A DNA stretch of 64,000 bases from Narthecium ossifragum (lineage: Eukaryota; Streptophyta; Magnoliopsida; Dioscoreales; Nartheciaceae), in assembly GCA_963920575.1 (NCBI GenBank), contig OY986966.1, forward strand, positions 11,324,048 through 11,388,047, given 5' to 3'. Of the stretch, positions 1 to 11,612 are shown piece after piece. Under the pieces are notes generated by a model that searched no databases, was not told where the DNA came from, and worked only from the letters and a program-made list of their open reading frames with translations. Numbering within the stretch: position 1 is the first letter of the stretch; the number at the start of each line of letters is the position of its first letter. The translations under genes were made by a program, and so were the position numbers.

Positions 1-2045
1 CTGCACAGAAATAGAGGTGTCGACCAATAAGGGAAGACACGCATTAAATGATGCTCGACACTTGAATTCAAATCTCATCATCACACCGCCTTCACCATTA
101 TGCCGATGTGATTCAATAGTGTGTTAACCAAGGCGCATAGCCACCCTATCACTCCATGGCTGATGTGCAGAAGATAACGACACATACGTCGAACCTGAGC
201 GACCTCGAGGATGATGTCGATGTCAAGATGGAGATTTTGAGGCCGAAGCATAATAAAGTCAAACGACCTCGAGATCGACGCATATTACAAAGACCCTAGG
301 CCGGGAACCGAGTAACCCCGAGGTAGAGACTCAAGATGACATATAAACCGAGTGAGGTTGAGGCTCGAGATGACATATGAACTAAGTAACCCCTGGGTCA
401 AGGCTCGAAGTCTAGGAGATGAGGTAACTGAGAGGTCAAGGTGATACATGAAGCCGGGTAGTGGATCCAAGGTTGAGACGGCAGAAGGAGTCGGATCCTC
501 ATCATAACCCCATGATTTACAAAACTACTCTCCTAAAGCAAAGACGTGGGAAGTGGAACAAGAAATGGAGGAACGGTTATCTCCGAAAGACACGCGGCAA
601 CAGGGCACACACAGACTTTCTACTACTACTACTTTAGCTTTAGCTACTGCATTTCCTTCTAGCTTGTACTCGTAGAAGCTTTCATCAGAGTTGTGATCTT
701 CGATTGTTGTTCAATGGAAGTGAGTAAGTGAGTAACTAGTCTTTATCTGCTTTATTACTTGCCTATCTTCTACCTAGGAGTAGCATCTAAAATCTTAGAA
801 GTAGCCCAAATACTTCTTAGGAGTAGATCAACTTACTCTGAGTAGTGCAGCCATCCATAGGAGTAGCTTACTGTCCAATTTAAGAGTAGAGTAACTATTG
901 CGATAACGATTATCCTGTTTTTAACCACCCTCATCCAAAATCCACAAAATTCCACGTTTTCATAGACTTAAGTTTTACACAAAGTCCTCTTAATTGAGGC
1001 ACGGCTGAACCCATACACCCTTTTGATCATCCCTGTGCGATGGTTGGCACACCTCATGTGCCTGGCGACCACGTATCTATCCCAGGTACAATTTTTGAGC
1101 AACACATGTGAAAATTCCATTTGGGATTTACTTGTTTTAGTTTTGTTGGTGAGTATATATATACAGTAATGGATGATTTGGGTCTTTCAAATTTTATGGC
1201 TTGCTGTTCTGATCAGAATTGTGACATATTTAAATAAAATGGATTAACTTAAATCAAATATTCTTTATTGCTTGTTTTGTAAGGCTTCCTTAAGCTTCTG
1301 TAGAATTTGAGGTGTTTGTGAAATGCAGTGTCAAATCTTATGGGGTATTTGTAATTGCCACATGGCATTACAGTTTGTATTATAATTTGTGTTAGAACAT
1401 AAATCATGTTTGATCGGCGAAGGGACAAAAAGTGTCAAAAATGATCTAACATCCAAGAATCATGGGATTGCAGTTGAGTTCTACTCCTTCTAAACGAACA
1501 GAGGTGTTGAAGCTTGTTGAGATTGGATGGTGAAATGGAAATGAAGTGGAAAATGGAAAATGGGAAATGGAAGATGGAGTATGTGATTCTATGGTAAATC
1601 TACTCCTATGAGTGATAGATCTACTCCTAAAAATGAAGAATTAGGATAGCACTACTCCTAGAAAATTATGGTAATACTACTCCTATGAAAGAAATTATTG
1701 TAGCACTACTCCTAGAAATGAATGACTGATTGCAAGAGTTAAAAGGAATAAAAGCTTCATTAAGATAAATAGGGCTACATTGATAAATATGAAAAATTAC
1801 ATAGAAAAGCTGGTTTTGCTTTGATGGTCGGGGCCCTTTTTTCTTCATCTTCTTGGTCTTTTATAGACCTTCTGATAACCACCTTGAAACCACTAGAACT
1901 GCTTCATGCAACTGTCAGAAACTGATTCTGAAACCGTCATATATGCATAACTGGACGATATCTTCAGCTATTTACGAAACTGCCATCATGTAGAGCTTCT
2001 TGTCTTCCACTGCAATTTGGTCGATGATGACCTTGGAATTTGATG
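1..2045. other. Gene-free intergenic DNA
   Basis: I find no convincing coding frame here. Two clusters of a short motif stand out: TAGGAGTAG-like words at about 770-900 and their reverse complement CTACTCCTA at about 1590-1715. The segment around 1740-1930 has the look of degraded LTR sequence, but I could not find paired ends or a target duplication. The small open frames here have no recognisable domain. Confidence 0.5.
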
Positions 2046-2830
2046 AAACTCGGAACATGAAAGTTGTAGGTCTTCGAATTATCTTTCCATCGGTTCAAAA
2101 ACCAACTCATTTGAACATCGTATGAGAAAGTTATCGCCAAAATGGTCGAAACACGTCGATGTCTGATTAAAATAATCAGCCAAAATATGGCCGATGGGTT
2201 TTGCCCGATAGAGAAATAGGCGATGACATCGGCCATCTTTTGGGCGATGACATTTGGATTATCGGCCATTATTTATTATTTTGTCATTGGCACTTCGATT
2301 GCCGGCTTGACATAGTAAACGAGGGAATCTGAAGATCTCTTCAACAGCAAAGTTGTAGATCTTTTCGTCCTCTTTCCAATGGTTCCAGAATCGACTCATT
2401 TGGACATCATATGAGAAAGTTATGGTCAAAATAGTCGAACCATATTGACAACTTATTAAAATAATTGGTCAAAATATGGTCGATGGATTTTTGGCCGATG
2501 GAGAATTTGGCCGATTGATTGGTCATTAATTGGATTTGGACATTTGGTCTTATTTACCAGTTTGCCACTGAACACTTTGGTTGTCCGTTTGACACACTAA
2601 ACGATGGAATCTGAAGATCTTGTAACTAGCAAAGTTGTAGATCTTTTCGTCCTCTGTCCAATCGTTTAAGAATCGTCCAATTTGGATGCTTTATATGAAA
2701 GTTATGGTCAAAATACTTCAGCTGTGTCAATATTGAAGTATCTTTTGGCCGATTGGTAATATTTACGAAATTGCTATTGATCTTGTTAATGGCCCAAATG
2801 GTTATATTTATGACTAACAATTTATAATAC
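2045..2830. repeat. Three diverged tandem units of about 285 bp
   Basis: The phrase AAGTTGTAGATCTT (AAGTTGTAGGTCTT in the first unit) recurs at 2061, 2350 and 2632, giving periods of 289 and 282 bp. Each is followed by related text (a CCAAT-like stretch, then TATGAGAAAGTTAT or a variant about 50 bp on). The units are clearly diverged, so the array is old. The same core phrase occurs in LTRs elsewhere in this window (23729, 30653, 48293, 57890), so the array is probably a decayed LTR, though no ends were found. Confidence 0.6.
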
Positions 2831-3084
2831 AATCTACAACTTTAAGTTTAAGATCAATTAATTTAACTATATTATATCTAATATGTAAATTATATTTAAT
2901 TATGGTTGGCATGTGCCGGACCACTAGTTAGAAGAAACGACGCAAGAAGGGAGACGACTCGGAACAAAACGAGAAGTATTTTAGACATACCTTCTGTCAA
3001 TAGCATCGGATATTCTGACAATCAGAATGAGAAGCATGGCAAGTTCAAAACAAACAATTCTTAAAGAGGAATGTGACCATAGAC

Positions 3085-3752
3085 GTGTTTGATTGGTTTG
3101 AAGTAGAGCTGGAGGATGATTTTTTTTTTAAAATAACTCCAACCACTTCGGTTGTTTGGTGAGGTTGAAGTGAGATTGAAGTCACTTCAAGCCACTTCAC
3201 CCAAATTTAGCTTCCACTTCCGGATTTGACTTCTGACGAATTTGACCCGAAGTCGTTGAGGTGGCTTGAGCGGGAAGTGACAAATAATATTAATAATATC
3301 ATATTGTGATAAAATATTAATATAATGAGTCCACATGCCACGTGTCACCTCGTGATTGGTCCACATCATCCAAAATAATATTTTATAATATTTTAATTTA
3401 ATAAAATATTACTAATTTAATAAATTAATATTAAAATATTAAAAATTTAATATTAAAAATTATTTTTAATAATTTAATATTAAAAATTATTTTTAATAAT
3501 TTAATATTAAAAATTATTTTTAATACTTTAATATTAAAAAAATATTTTAATTATTAAAATAAAATATTAAATTATCAAAAATCCCTGAAATTGCTCACAG
3601 TTGGGGTGACCATATCTCCACTTCAAGCACCAACCAAACACCAGAACTCAGAAAATCTCAAAAAATCACTCCACAGAAAGTCACTCCAGCAAAATCACTC
3701 TCCAAAAAATCACTCCACTTCAACTCACTTCTCAACAACCAAACACCCCCCA
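3085..3752. mobile_element. Probable MITE with AT-rich core
   Basis: The left end GTGTTTGATTGG and the right end CCAAACACCCCCC are inverted relatives, as in many small non-autonomous hAT-like elements of plants. The interior is extremely AT-rich and holds at least three copies of a 27-bp unit around 3445-3530. The flanking arms are rich in CACTTC/GAAGTG words in opposite orientation, so the element could fold on itself. I found no clear target-site duplication, so exact ends are uncertain. It lies beyond the 3' end of the minus-strand host gene. Confidence 0.55.
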
Positions 3753-4643
3753 AGTGTATATGCAGAGAAAGTGTCTGAACTACTACGTACTCGAAGGCTT
3801 ATCCAGTGAAGAAATTGAGATTTTAGATGGAGGAGCATAGAAAAGCAAAAATTGCTTTAGATCAATTGACTTCACGGGGTTGTTGAAATTGGTGTTATAT
3901 TATAGTTTGAAGATGCATCGTGCTGCAACTTTCTTAATTTGCCATCTCTGCGATTCTAACACATTTCAACCTTCAGATGAAGCATTGGATCCAATCAAAA
4001 TATGTTCTTGCTTCATCACGCAAAGGCATCCTATTTTTAAGAGATTGCCTTTGGTCATACACACTACTGGCAGCAGAGTGGGCTTACATCAAAGGGAGAT
4101 GTTCATGTCTGGCTGACATAAAATTGCTCCTTTCATGCACTTTTAACTAGTCTTCGGTCTTAGTATTAAAGAAACAGAAGTTGGTCCCCTGCAATTATGT
4201 TTGTATACGTTTGCTTAATCCCTGCTTGATATTGTTCTACACAAGTCAATCTTATTGAACTCCTGGTCTTTAAGTTTTAGCACTTCAGATTCTGTAAATG
4301 AGAAATTTGGCAGCCTGCATCCTGCATCCATTGAAGGATTGCGTTTGGGTAGCCTGTAGCAGGATGTATCAGAGTGCACTAACTTTATGGCTTGTAGCAC
4401 TACTCAATACATACTATTATGAAGCACTACAGTGGCACATACTTTATGGCTTGTAGTACTCAATCATGCAACTAATGTCTAACACTACAGTGGCACGCAG
4501 ATTCCTTTAAGCAACAAAGAGCATACAACAGCTTGTCTGCGGCCTTCAAGTCCAAAAATAGTCCAACAAAAGAGTTTGGCTCTTTGTTATTTATCTACAA
4601 TCACCAAAGGTGCTATGAACATATCGGTCCAAAGAAACTATAC
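3753..4643 (-). other. Probable 3' UTR and downstream flank of the host gene
   Basis: This stretch follows the TGA stop at 4644-4646 on the minus strand. A strong donor-like GTGAGT overlaps the stop region, and an acceptor-like GATTGTAG lies near 4586, so a last intron could exist; splicing there would still leave the protein ending Glu-Ala-Leu. No canonical AATAAA was identified on the minus strand, so the transcript end is not fixed. Short plus-strand frames at 3591-3809 and 3880-4116 show no known domain. Confidence 0.4.
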
Positions 4644-6871
4644 TCACAATGCCTCCGCAATTGGAAGATGAACTTTGGAAAGCGTCTCCCTCAAGACACT
4701 GCTCCCACACTTGGCTTCTCGGCCACTAACTGAATATTCAAGAACCTCCACGTCAGGTTGTTTAAATCCATCCCCGGAGAATATTTCACCATGTGGTTGC
4801 AGCCTAAGATCACCAAAGACAGTATAGGGAAGTCAGGACTACAAAGATAGAATCAATAGAGATCATATTCCAAGGAATACAGAAAACTAGAAAGAGAACC
4901 TCATATCCAGAGGATTGATTACGTTGCTAATACTTCTTCGACTTGCATGATTCTTGTCACCATTACCACCCCTAGAGGACTTGCTTTTGTGCTTATGTTT
5001 GTTGTGGTCCTTCTTCTTGGCCTTTGGGCGCTGATGATGGTTCTTCACTGAGTGGGACATGGACGTGGTGGGTGGATCATAGACCTCTGGCGACCACTTC
5101 ACATGCAAGTCTGTCTTTGGTGTTATTCCATTCTGTTCCCTTCCTCCTTTCATAGCAGAAATAGGCCTAAAAGAAGCCTGACAAAATATAAAGCAGATAT
5201 TAGACTAGAACTTAATGTCCACAAGTCTGAGGCAACATGACAGTTCAGAGCTCTTTGGAGTATATGGTTAGTTTATCGTTGGAAGGTTTTACAAATTTAG
5301 TTTCCAGATCAAACAAGAGAAAGTGGCATAAATAACTGCGTTAAGTACAGCTCCATGAAGAGATAAAACAGCAAAGAGATCTATCAATACATAGGCAAGG
5401 GTCTCTCAATCCATGCACAAGTACTCATTTCAAAAATTAGTTCAGCCAAAAGGTTGTCATTGGAAAAAGGAGGCTGCAAGCCTGCAACAGCTGTTTTTTC
5501 CCGCTTGTTACAGCAAAGATCAACAAAGTTCATATGACTGTAGCACTAGCATGCAAATTCACAAAAAGCAAGTGCTAGTAAATCAAGACGAGCATTCAAG
5601 TTCACCTAAAATTTATACATCATGGATTACTAACCTAGTACATATTGTACTATTATAGAGCAGACTTCAGAACTTTAGAATACCCATATATATCAGGTTA
5701 CCATCATCAACCAATTTGTACAGCATAGCTCACTTGAAGTAAGCCTTAGTGAGGACCACCATCTAGAATTTATCTCAAGAACCTGAACTTAGAACATTTT
5801 ATACTTTTCTAGAGCAGAGTTAAGAGTTACAAAATCTCATATATAAGGTCATCAAGTTAAGACAGGTAGTCCAGAATTCTAACAGTAGATATATAGTGTT
5901 CTTCTGAAAACTAGGAGAGGCCAGCCATACAATGAGCACCTAAAAAGGTATAGGCAGGCAAGAAGAGTGACTAAATAAAACAACCTGAATATACTAAACA
6001 AATTCCGCCACTAACCCCTGCTCTCACATACACAGCAAATAAACATAGGAATTATGTCATGCACCACATTCCCGTATAGCCAATTTTGGATGAAAAGCTC
6101 CAAAGGATCGTATCAACAACAGCCAAGAAAGGAAATTGCAGTTGGCAGCACCTTATAGGTTTGTATAGAGGAACAAATAACTAGAAGTTGGGGTCAGAAC
6201 TTAAAATCATCGTCACATAAATACAAAAAATGACCAAATATTAGAGTTGAATATGATAGGATGATGCATTCCCCTTAGAACAAGACTCGGATTCAGATAA
6301 ATTCAACCAGTATAAGCACGTAATAAAGTCAAATAATGGAAGGTAGGGTGAAGTAACTCACTGGCACAGACAAAGACCGTGCATATGCATGACTTTCAGA
6401 ATCTGAAGAAGAGTCATCTTGCAGTAACTTGCTAAGGAGACTAACTCTCTTCATGATACTTGGACAAGACTTCACTTCTTCTGAAGGAAAAGTTGCACAT
6501 TTGTTCAAGCTTTTAGCTGTTGTTGAAGAGGAAACAGATTGACGCAATACTTGGCATGTTATATCCTCTGAATTGCACGTTTTAACCTGCTTGGCAATTG
6601 CATTCTGCCCACATGATTGTTCACTAATGTCCTCAAGATGAAGCAGCCCACCACAATTGATTGCAAGTTCTTCATCAGTCAAGTTATCTTTGTCACCATT
6701 AAACTGAACGCTGTGAGCCTCGGGAAAAGTGATTTTCAAGGCACTTTCTGTATTGTTACACGTACTATGCTTTGCTGATACACATGAATTCTCAGAGCTA
6801 AGACTAGAAACATATGACAGAATACCAGTATCCTCGGAAGCCGCATTAGAACTAGTAGTCGAATTTTCCAT
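4644..6871 (-). CDS. Uncharacterised plant protein, three coding exons
   Basis: I do not recognise a named family. The minus-strand model is exon 1 at 6871-6362 (510 nt), exon 2 at 5177-4900 (278 nt) and exon 3 at 4803-4644 (160 nt), totalling 948 nt or 315 aa. Phases agree at both junctions: CCA|GTGAGT to CAG|GCT, and GAG|GTTCTC to TTAG|GCTG. The first 170 residues are Ser/Thr-rich and acidic, without membrane segments. Exon 2 holds a Pro-rich stretch (KWSPEVYDPP) and a very basic tract (KKKDHNKHKHKSK) that could act in nuclear targeting or nucleic-acid binding; that is inference. The ATG at 6871 follows an in-frame TGA, which supports this start. The consistent splicing makes this the best candidate host gene in the window. 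A homology search was not possible. Confidence 0.72.
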
Positions 6872-7529
6872 TCAGTACTTTAGAGACAAAATCTGCCAGA
6901 GTGTTTGCATCAGAAAGGCAGTCCCATCTAATCTAAGAAATAAGCAGAAATTGTAACCAGCCAAGGACTGGGACCTTAATAAAATTTCAGATAGACCAAC
7001 AATATTGTGCCTAGAGGATGTACAGTGCAGCAAAGAATATAACAGTTGCAAGAGGCCAGCATAGACTCTTCCATATGAAAGAAACAATCCTTATCTTCTG
7101 CACGCGAATATCCATATGCATAACATTGTAGAAATATTTGGGTAATACCAGTTACTGCAGCTACTTGTAGTGCCCAAAGATGAAAATAAGCACAAACATA
7201 GCACAAAATAATGACACGCTACCAGAATATTCTATGAAGGCATCATAGGAAAAGCATGAAATATAGCCTAAGAGAAGGAAGAAAAACCACCCGGTTTTAT
7301 TCAATCAAGGCATTTCAAGATGACAAATAAAGCTGTCAGTGCAAATTTTTGCTCCCAACATGTACTCTGTGTTGAACAAATGATCATTAGATGTTTATAT
7401 CCCTGACTAATCATAGATCACTGTAGACAAATTTCAGCTTCTACATTCATGCACAAAGCTAATCAGGAATTTCATGTTTAGTACCTTAACTTGCAGGCAC
7501 GCAATATGCGTTCTCTGATTTGGCCACAT
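6852..7529 (-). CDS. Spliced upstream ORF, 41 aa, overlapping the main start
   Basis: Two leader exons (7538-7485 and 6932 onward) join in frame. The donor is AAG|GTACTA, and the acceptor follows TTTCTTAG. Starting at the ATG at 7529-7527, the frame runs through the junction for 41 codons to a TAG at 6854-6852, 20 nt inside the main CDS in another frame. The peptide looks coding: it contains WPNQRTHIACLQVK before the junction and LADFVSKVLNGKFDY at its end. An overlapping uORF should lower translation of the main ORF. The alternative is that these exons are the true N-terminus of an ancestral protein and a frameshift separated them. No homology was checked. Confidence 0.5.
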
Positions 7530-8912
7530 AAGCAACTTCTTTACCTTACAAAAACAAATAAAAGGCAGGCAGAAGACAATATCATCACACCCAAAGGGCT
7601 TCAAAAAAACCAAGCATGATCAAGCAGAGGGGGTCAACTGGATATATCGTCAGGTCCAGATGAGGCTGGTCTGTTTAATACTTCAAGCTATGCACCTTTG
7701 CCCAAGCTCGACTTGGTCATAGCTAAATGAAGCAAGCAGGCAGTATAAAAGACAAGTTCTCAGCTCAAAAACTCAATTAGTCTATGCAACAAGAACAACC
7801 ACCCAGCTAATAGGGCCAGAATGCCGCATGTGAAATACACTATTTACAAAACACAACATTAAGCTGAACACTAACCACTAACCCGTGTAGGAGTTTGCCT
7901 GATAAGATTTTAGGCCTAAGTTCTGAGCTTGAGGTTTGCATGTCTTTTCATTTTGCGAGCACCCATTCAGCCAGACTTGGGCTTTTAGCAAGTGCCTATC
8001 GTTGTGAATGTAGCTTCCAAAACAGCTTAAATGCCCTCCATTAGCTTTCGGCATTATGCAATGTCATTGTTTTCGGGGTATTACGTTATCATGTGGAGAG
8101 ATTCTCCGCCGCGTAATTAATATTGCTTGGTTTCCCTAGAAAACTCTTCTAACATTATCTTGCTTAACTTTAACGCCTGTCTTTTCCTTTCCTCTAAAAA
8201 ATGGTGCCATCTCAACGCCTTCCATGTGTCTATTATCTACATCAATGGGTGAATGCAAAAATTCACTGAGATATTCTTGCTCAATAGTAACACCGACAAG
8301 ATCAAAGAAGCCGATTGGACTTTGGAAATTGGACAATGAGATACAAAACACATCGAGATGTCTTTAATTTTTAAGCCAACACTTTCATGTGCCTTCTAAG
8401 CTAGACTAGTATTATTTGCTTTATTCTATTACTATTGTTCCATTTTCAGATTAAAAAAAGAATCATGCACCTATTTTTGCTAACAAACTCATGGAACCAA
8501 AGAACGATCAACCTCATAGTTGTCAGCAAAAAAAAAGTTGGTTTTGTAATCTGGTCTGCAAATAAAATAATAAAGATATAAATAAAGAAATAAGTTTTGT
8601 CTGGCTAGAAGGCACGTAAAACGCTGCCCAATGAACTAAAGAGACCCCCATGGAGTGCCCCGTCATAAAGGTACAGCTGACTTCTTTAACCTTATCAATG
8701 ACACAACTTGGCGGGAACTCTCAGTAATTCTGACATTCTCCTGTTGATATAAATCACAAGGATAATGAAGACTTTGAGAAAACTCAATTTTGGAAAAAAG
8801 ATTAAAAAAACACAAGTTTAGCAGAGAATAAGAGAAGGGTTTTTATAAAAATTAACAATTGCAAGCATTATTGTAAGAGGTGTTCTTGCTTAAATATGCA
8901 TCATGTAACTAT

Positions 8913-11612
8913 TACCAACGATTGCGGCAGGTGGCTTGGAACTTGCCACCGACATGGACCTTTAGATGTTTGGCACACCACATTTATTGTTTGACACGGC
9001 GTTTTGATCATATATTTGATGTTCTAAATTGATTTGGAGATCTTTTGAAATCTTTGGGCACTCAAAATGAAAAATAATAGATATAAAGGTCAATAATAAA
9101 CTATTTATTATATTATTCATTACATCATTGCAACATGCATAAACAGACCATGACTCGTAGATTCTCATGCTCTCCACCAACTATATTGATTCTCCGGGTT
9201 TGAAGGTCAATGGAGTGACCCCCTAATAGATTGCATAAATGATAAACGGTAAGAATGTGGAATGTGATGAATGCTACTCATCAAACTCTCTGAAAAGGTC
9301 CATGAAACGGGTAAGCTGATCCTCGAAAGTTACCTCCTCAAGCATGGCATACCCGAAAGCTACATGCGGAGGAGGATATGATGAAGACTCTCCATAGCTA
9401 CTATATCGGTGTGGCTCTGACTGCTCAAAAAAGTATGGTTGTTGGCTCTGAGAATCAGATGAACCATAGTGAGGATAGCCATAAAAACCATAGCCCTGGG
9501 TGATCAACGCTATGACGCGCGTGAATTGACATAGGGTACTGGTAATCTCCGAAGGTATGTGACGAAGAATAGGTACCAGAACTATATCTCTCCTCATAGT
9601 GCAAGGAGTGCTGGCAGGACGAAAGAGTGGATGATGAACTGGCATCAGCGAGACTCCGTCTCATGTCAGAATAACCATACTGAGCATCTCGCTGTTGGCC
9701 GCCTTTACACCTCCCGTACACCATGCATGAATAATCATAATCGGTAAACTTATATCTAACTTGGAGACAAAAATGCATATATTCTAACTTAGACATGAAA
9801 TGATATAATATATTAATACTCTAACTTAGTATGATGGTCTATAATTGATTCATTAAAATATAAATAAATTAATAAATAACCTAGCCGATCTTTATAAGTG
9901 CAGGTGGTGGATGGGTTTAAGTCCAAAACCTTCGCCACTTACTCGCTCGACGCCGGGGTGGTCCCGAACGCCCCGATGCCGCGATGGAGAGGAGATCGTG
10001 GTGGAGAGGAGATGGCAGTGGAGAGAAGATCGCAACGGTGGAGGTGCGGTGGAGAGGAGGAGATCGCAACGGTGGAGGAGATCGCTACGGTGGAGGAGAT
10101 CGTGACGGTGGAGGAGATCGCGGTGGACAAGGAGATGGTAGTGGTCCAGGTAAGTCTCATTCTTCCTCAATTCCTCCTCTCTCCTCTACACTCCTCTCCT
10201 CTATGTTTTTACTCTTTTCCCATTTCCTCTCTTCTTTGCATCACTACTTTCCCCTCTCCTTTACAGCTCTGCTTCGCCCTCTCCTTTACCTTTCTTCTCC
10301 CTCTTATAATCGAACCTCAATTATTGAAATGGTAGGTGCAAACCTTTTACCGACTGGCACCACCCCGTTTCCAACCGGCAATAGCAGGTATCAACCGACG
10401 GGTGTCGGTCGGCTCAAGTGCAGAAGTGGTGGTGCCAGAGCCGGGGGTAAAGCCGGTGCCGCTGGCCCACCGGCTCGATATTTGTTGGCCGGGACCAAGG
10501 GTGTCGGTCGGCTTAGAAATCCTTGGTATGTAATATCTAAAAAAATGCTATCCTTTCTTTCATATCTTGCATTTCATCCATTGAGCCTTTCCCAATTTAG
10601 TGAGGAGTTTAGTATCGGGGTAATAGGCAAGGATTTCCAAACCGACCGGCACCCTTGGTCCCGGCCGACAAATATCGAGTTGGTTGGCCAACGACCCCAA
10701 CTTTGCCCCCGGCTCTAACACCACCACTTTTGCACTTGAGCCGGTGTCGGTCAATACCTGCTATTGCCGATCGGAAACATAGTGGTGCTGGTTGACAAAA
10801 GGTTTGCACCTACCACCTCAATAATTGAGGTTCGATTATAAGAGGGAGAAGAAGTAAAGGAGAGGGGGGAGCAGAGATGTAGAGAAGTGGAGAGGGAAGG
10901 GGAAAAGAGTAAAAACATAAAGGAGTGGAGTGGAGTGGAGGAATTGAGGAAGAACGAGACTTCCCTGGACCGTTGTCATCTCCTTATCCCACCGCGCCTC
11001 CACTGTTGCAATCTCCTCTCCACCGTGATCTCCTCTCCTGGACCACCAAAAAGTCGAGCAAGGAAGTGGCGAGGTTTTGGACTTAAACCCATCCACAACC
11101 TGCACTTATAAAGACCATCCATGTTATTTATTAATTTATTTATATTTTAATGATTCAATTATAAGCCTGTGACCATCACACTAAGTTAGAGTATTAATAT
11201 ATTATATTATTTCATGTTTAAGTTAGAATATATGTATTTTTGTCTCCAAGTTAGATATAAGTCTGCAGATTATGATTATTCATGCATTGTGTACGGTAGG
11301 TGTAACGGCGGCCAACAACATGAGAATGTACGAGTCATAGTCTGTTGATGCATATTGCAATGATATAATAAATAATATAATAAATAGTTCATTATCGACC
11401 TTATATCTATTATTTTTCATTTTGAGTGCCCAAAGATCCCAAAAAATCTCCAAATCAATATAGATCATCAAATATATGGTCGAAACTCCGTGCCAAGCAA
11501 AAAATGTGGTATGCCAAACGTCTAAAAGTATGTGTCGGACCGTGCCAGCGGCAAGTTCCAAGCCGGGCAGGGACCGGCTCGGCACGTGCCTCCGACAAGG
11601 CAATCCTTGGTA
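8913..11612. mobile_element. Two inverted copies of one TIR transposon, head to head
   Basis: The left copy spans 8913-10528 and the right copy about 10622-11612. They are reverse complements over most of their length and are separated by about 90 bp. Each ends in versions of CCAAGGATT / AATCCTTGG, and the outer ends read TACCAACGATTGC and GCAATCCTTGGTA. Only the left copy has about 450 bp at 9260-9715 with a coding remnant. No clear target duplication of 3, 8 or 9 bp was seen; a bare TA flanks both ends, so the superfamily is unresolved. The pair lies inside the leader intron of the host gene and could form a long hairpin in its pre-mRNA. Confidence 0.65.
9274..9796 (-). pseudogene. Coding remnant with a Ser/Tyr/Gln-rich tail
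   Basis: Two overlapping minus-strand frames (9796-9455 and 9645-9274) together give a low-complexity protein tail rich in Ser, Tyr, Gly and Gln that ends in an acidic segment (FMDLFREFDE). A single frameshift near 9500 separates them. Tails of this kind are common at the C-terminus of plant hAT-like transposases, but no catalytic or dimerisation domain is present here, so that assignment is a weak inference. It sits inside the left copy of the inverted transposon pair and is missing from the right copy. Confidence 0.35.

Noticed and set aside
8136..8351. 71-codon minus-strand frame in the leader intron
   Set aside because: Composition is plausible, but I see no domain, no supported splice sites and no link to the host gene exons.
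9898..10718. Overlapping plus-strand frames up to 244 codons
   Set aside because: They come from GGAGATCG-type simple repeats in one arm of the inverted transposon pair, with no domain.
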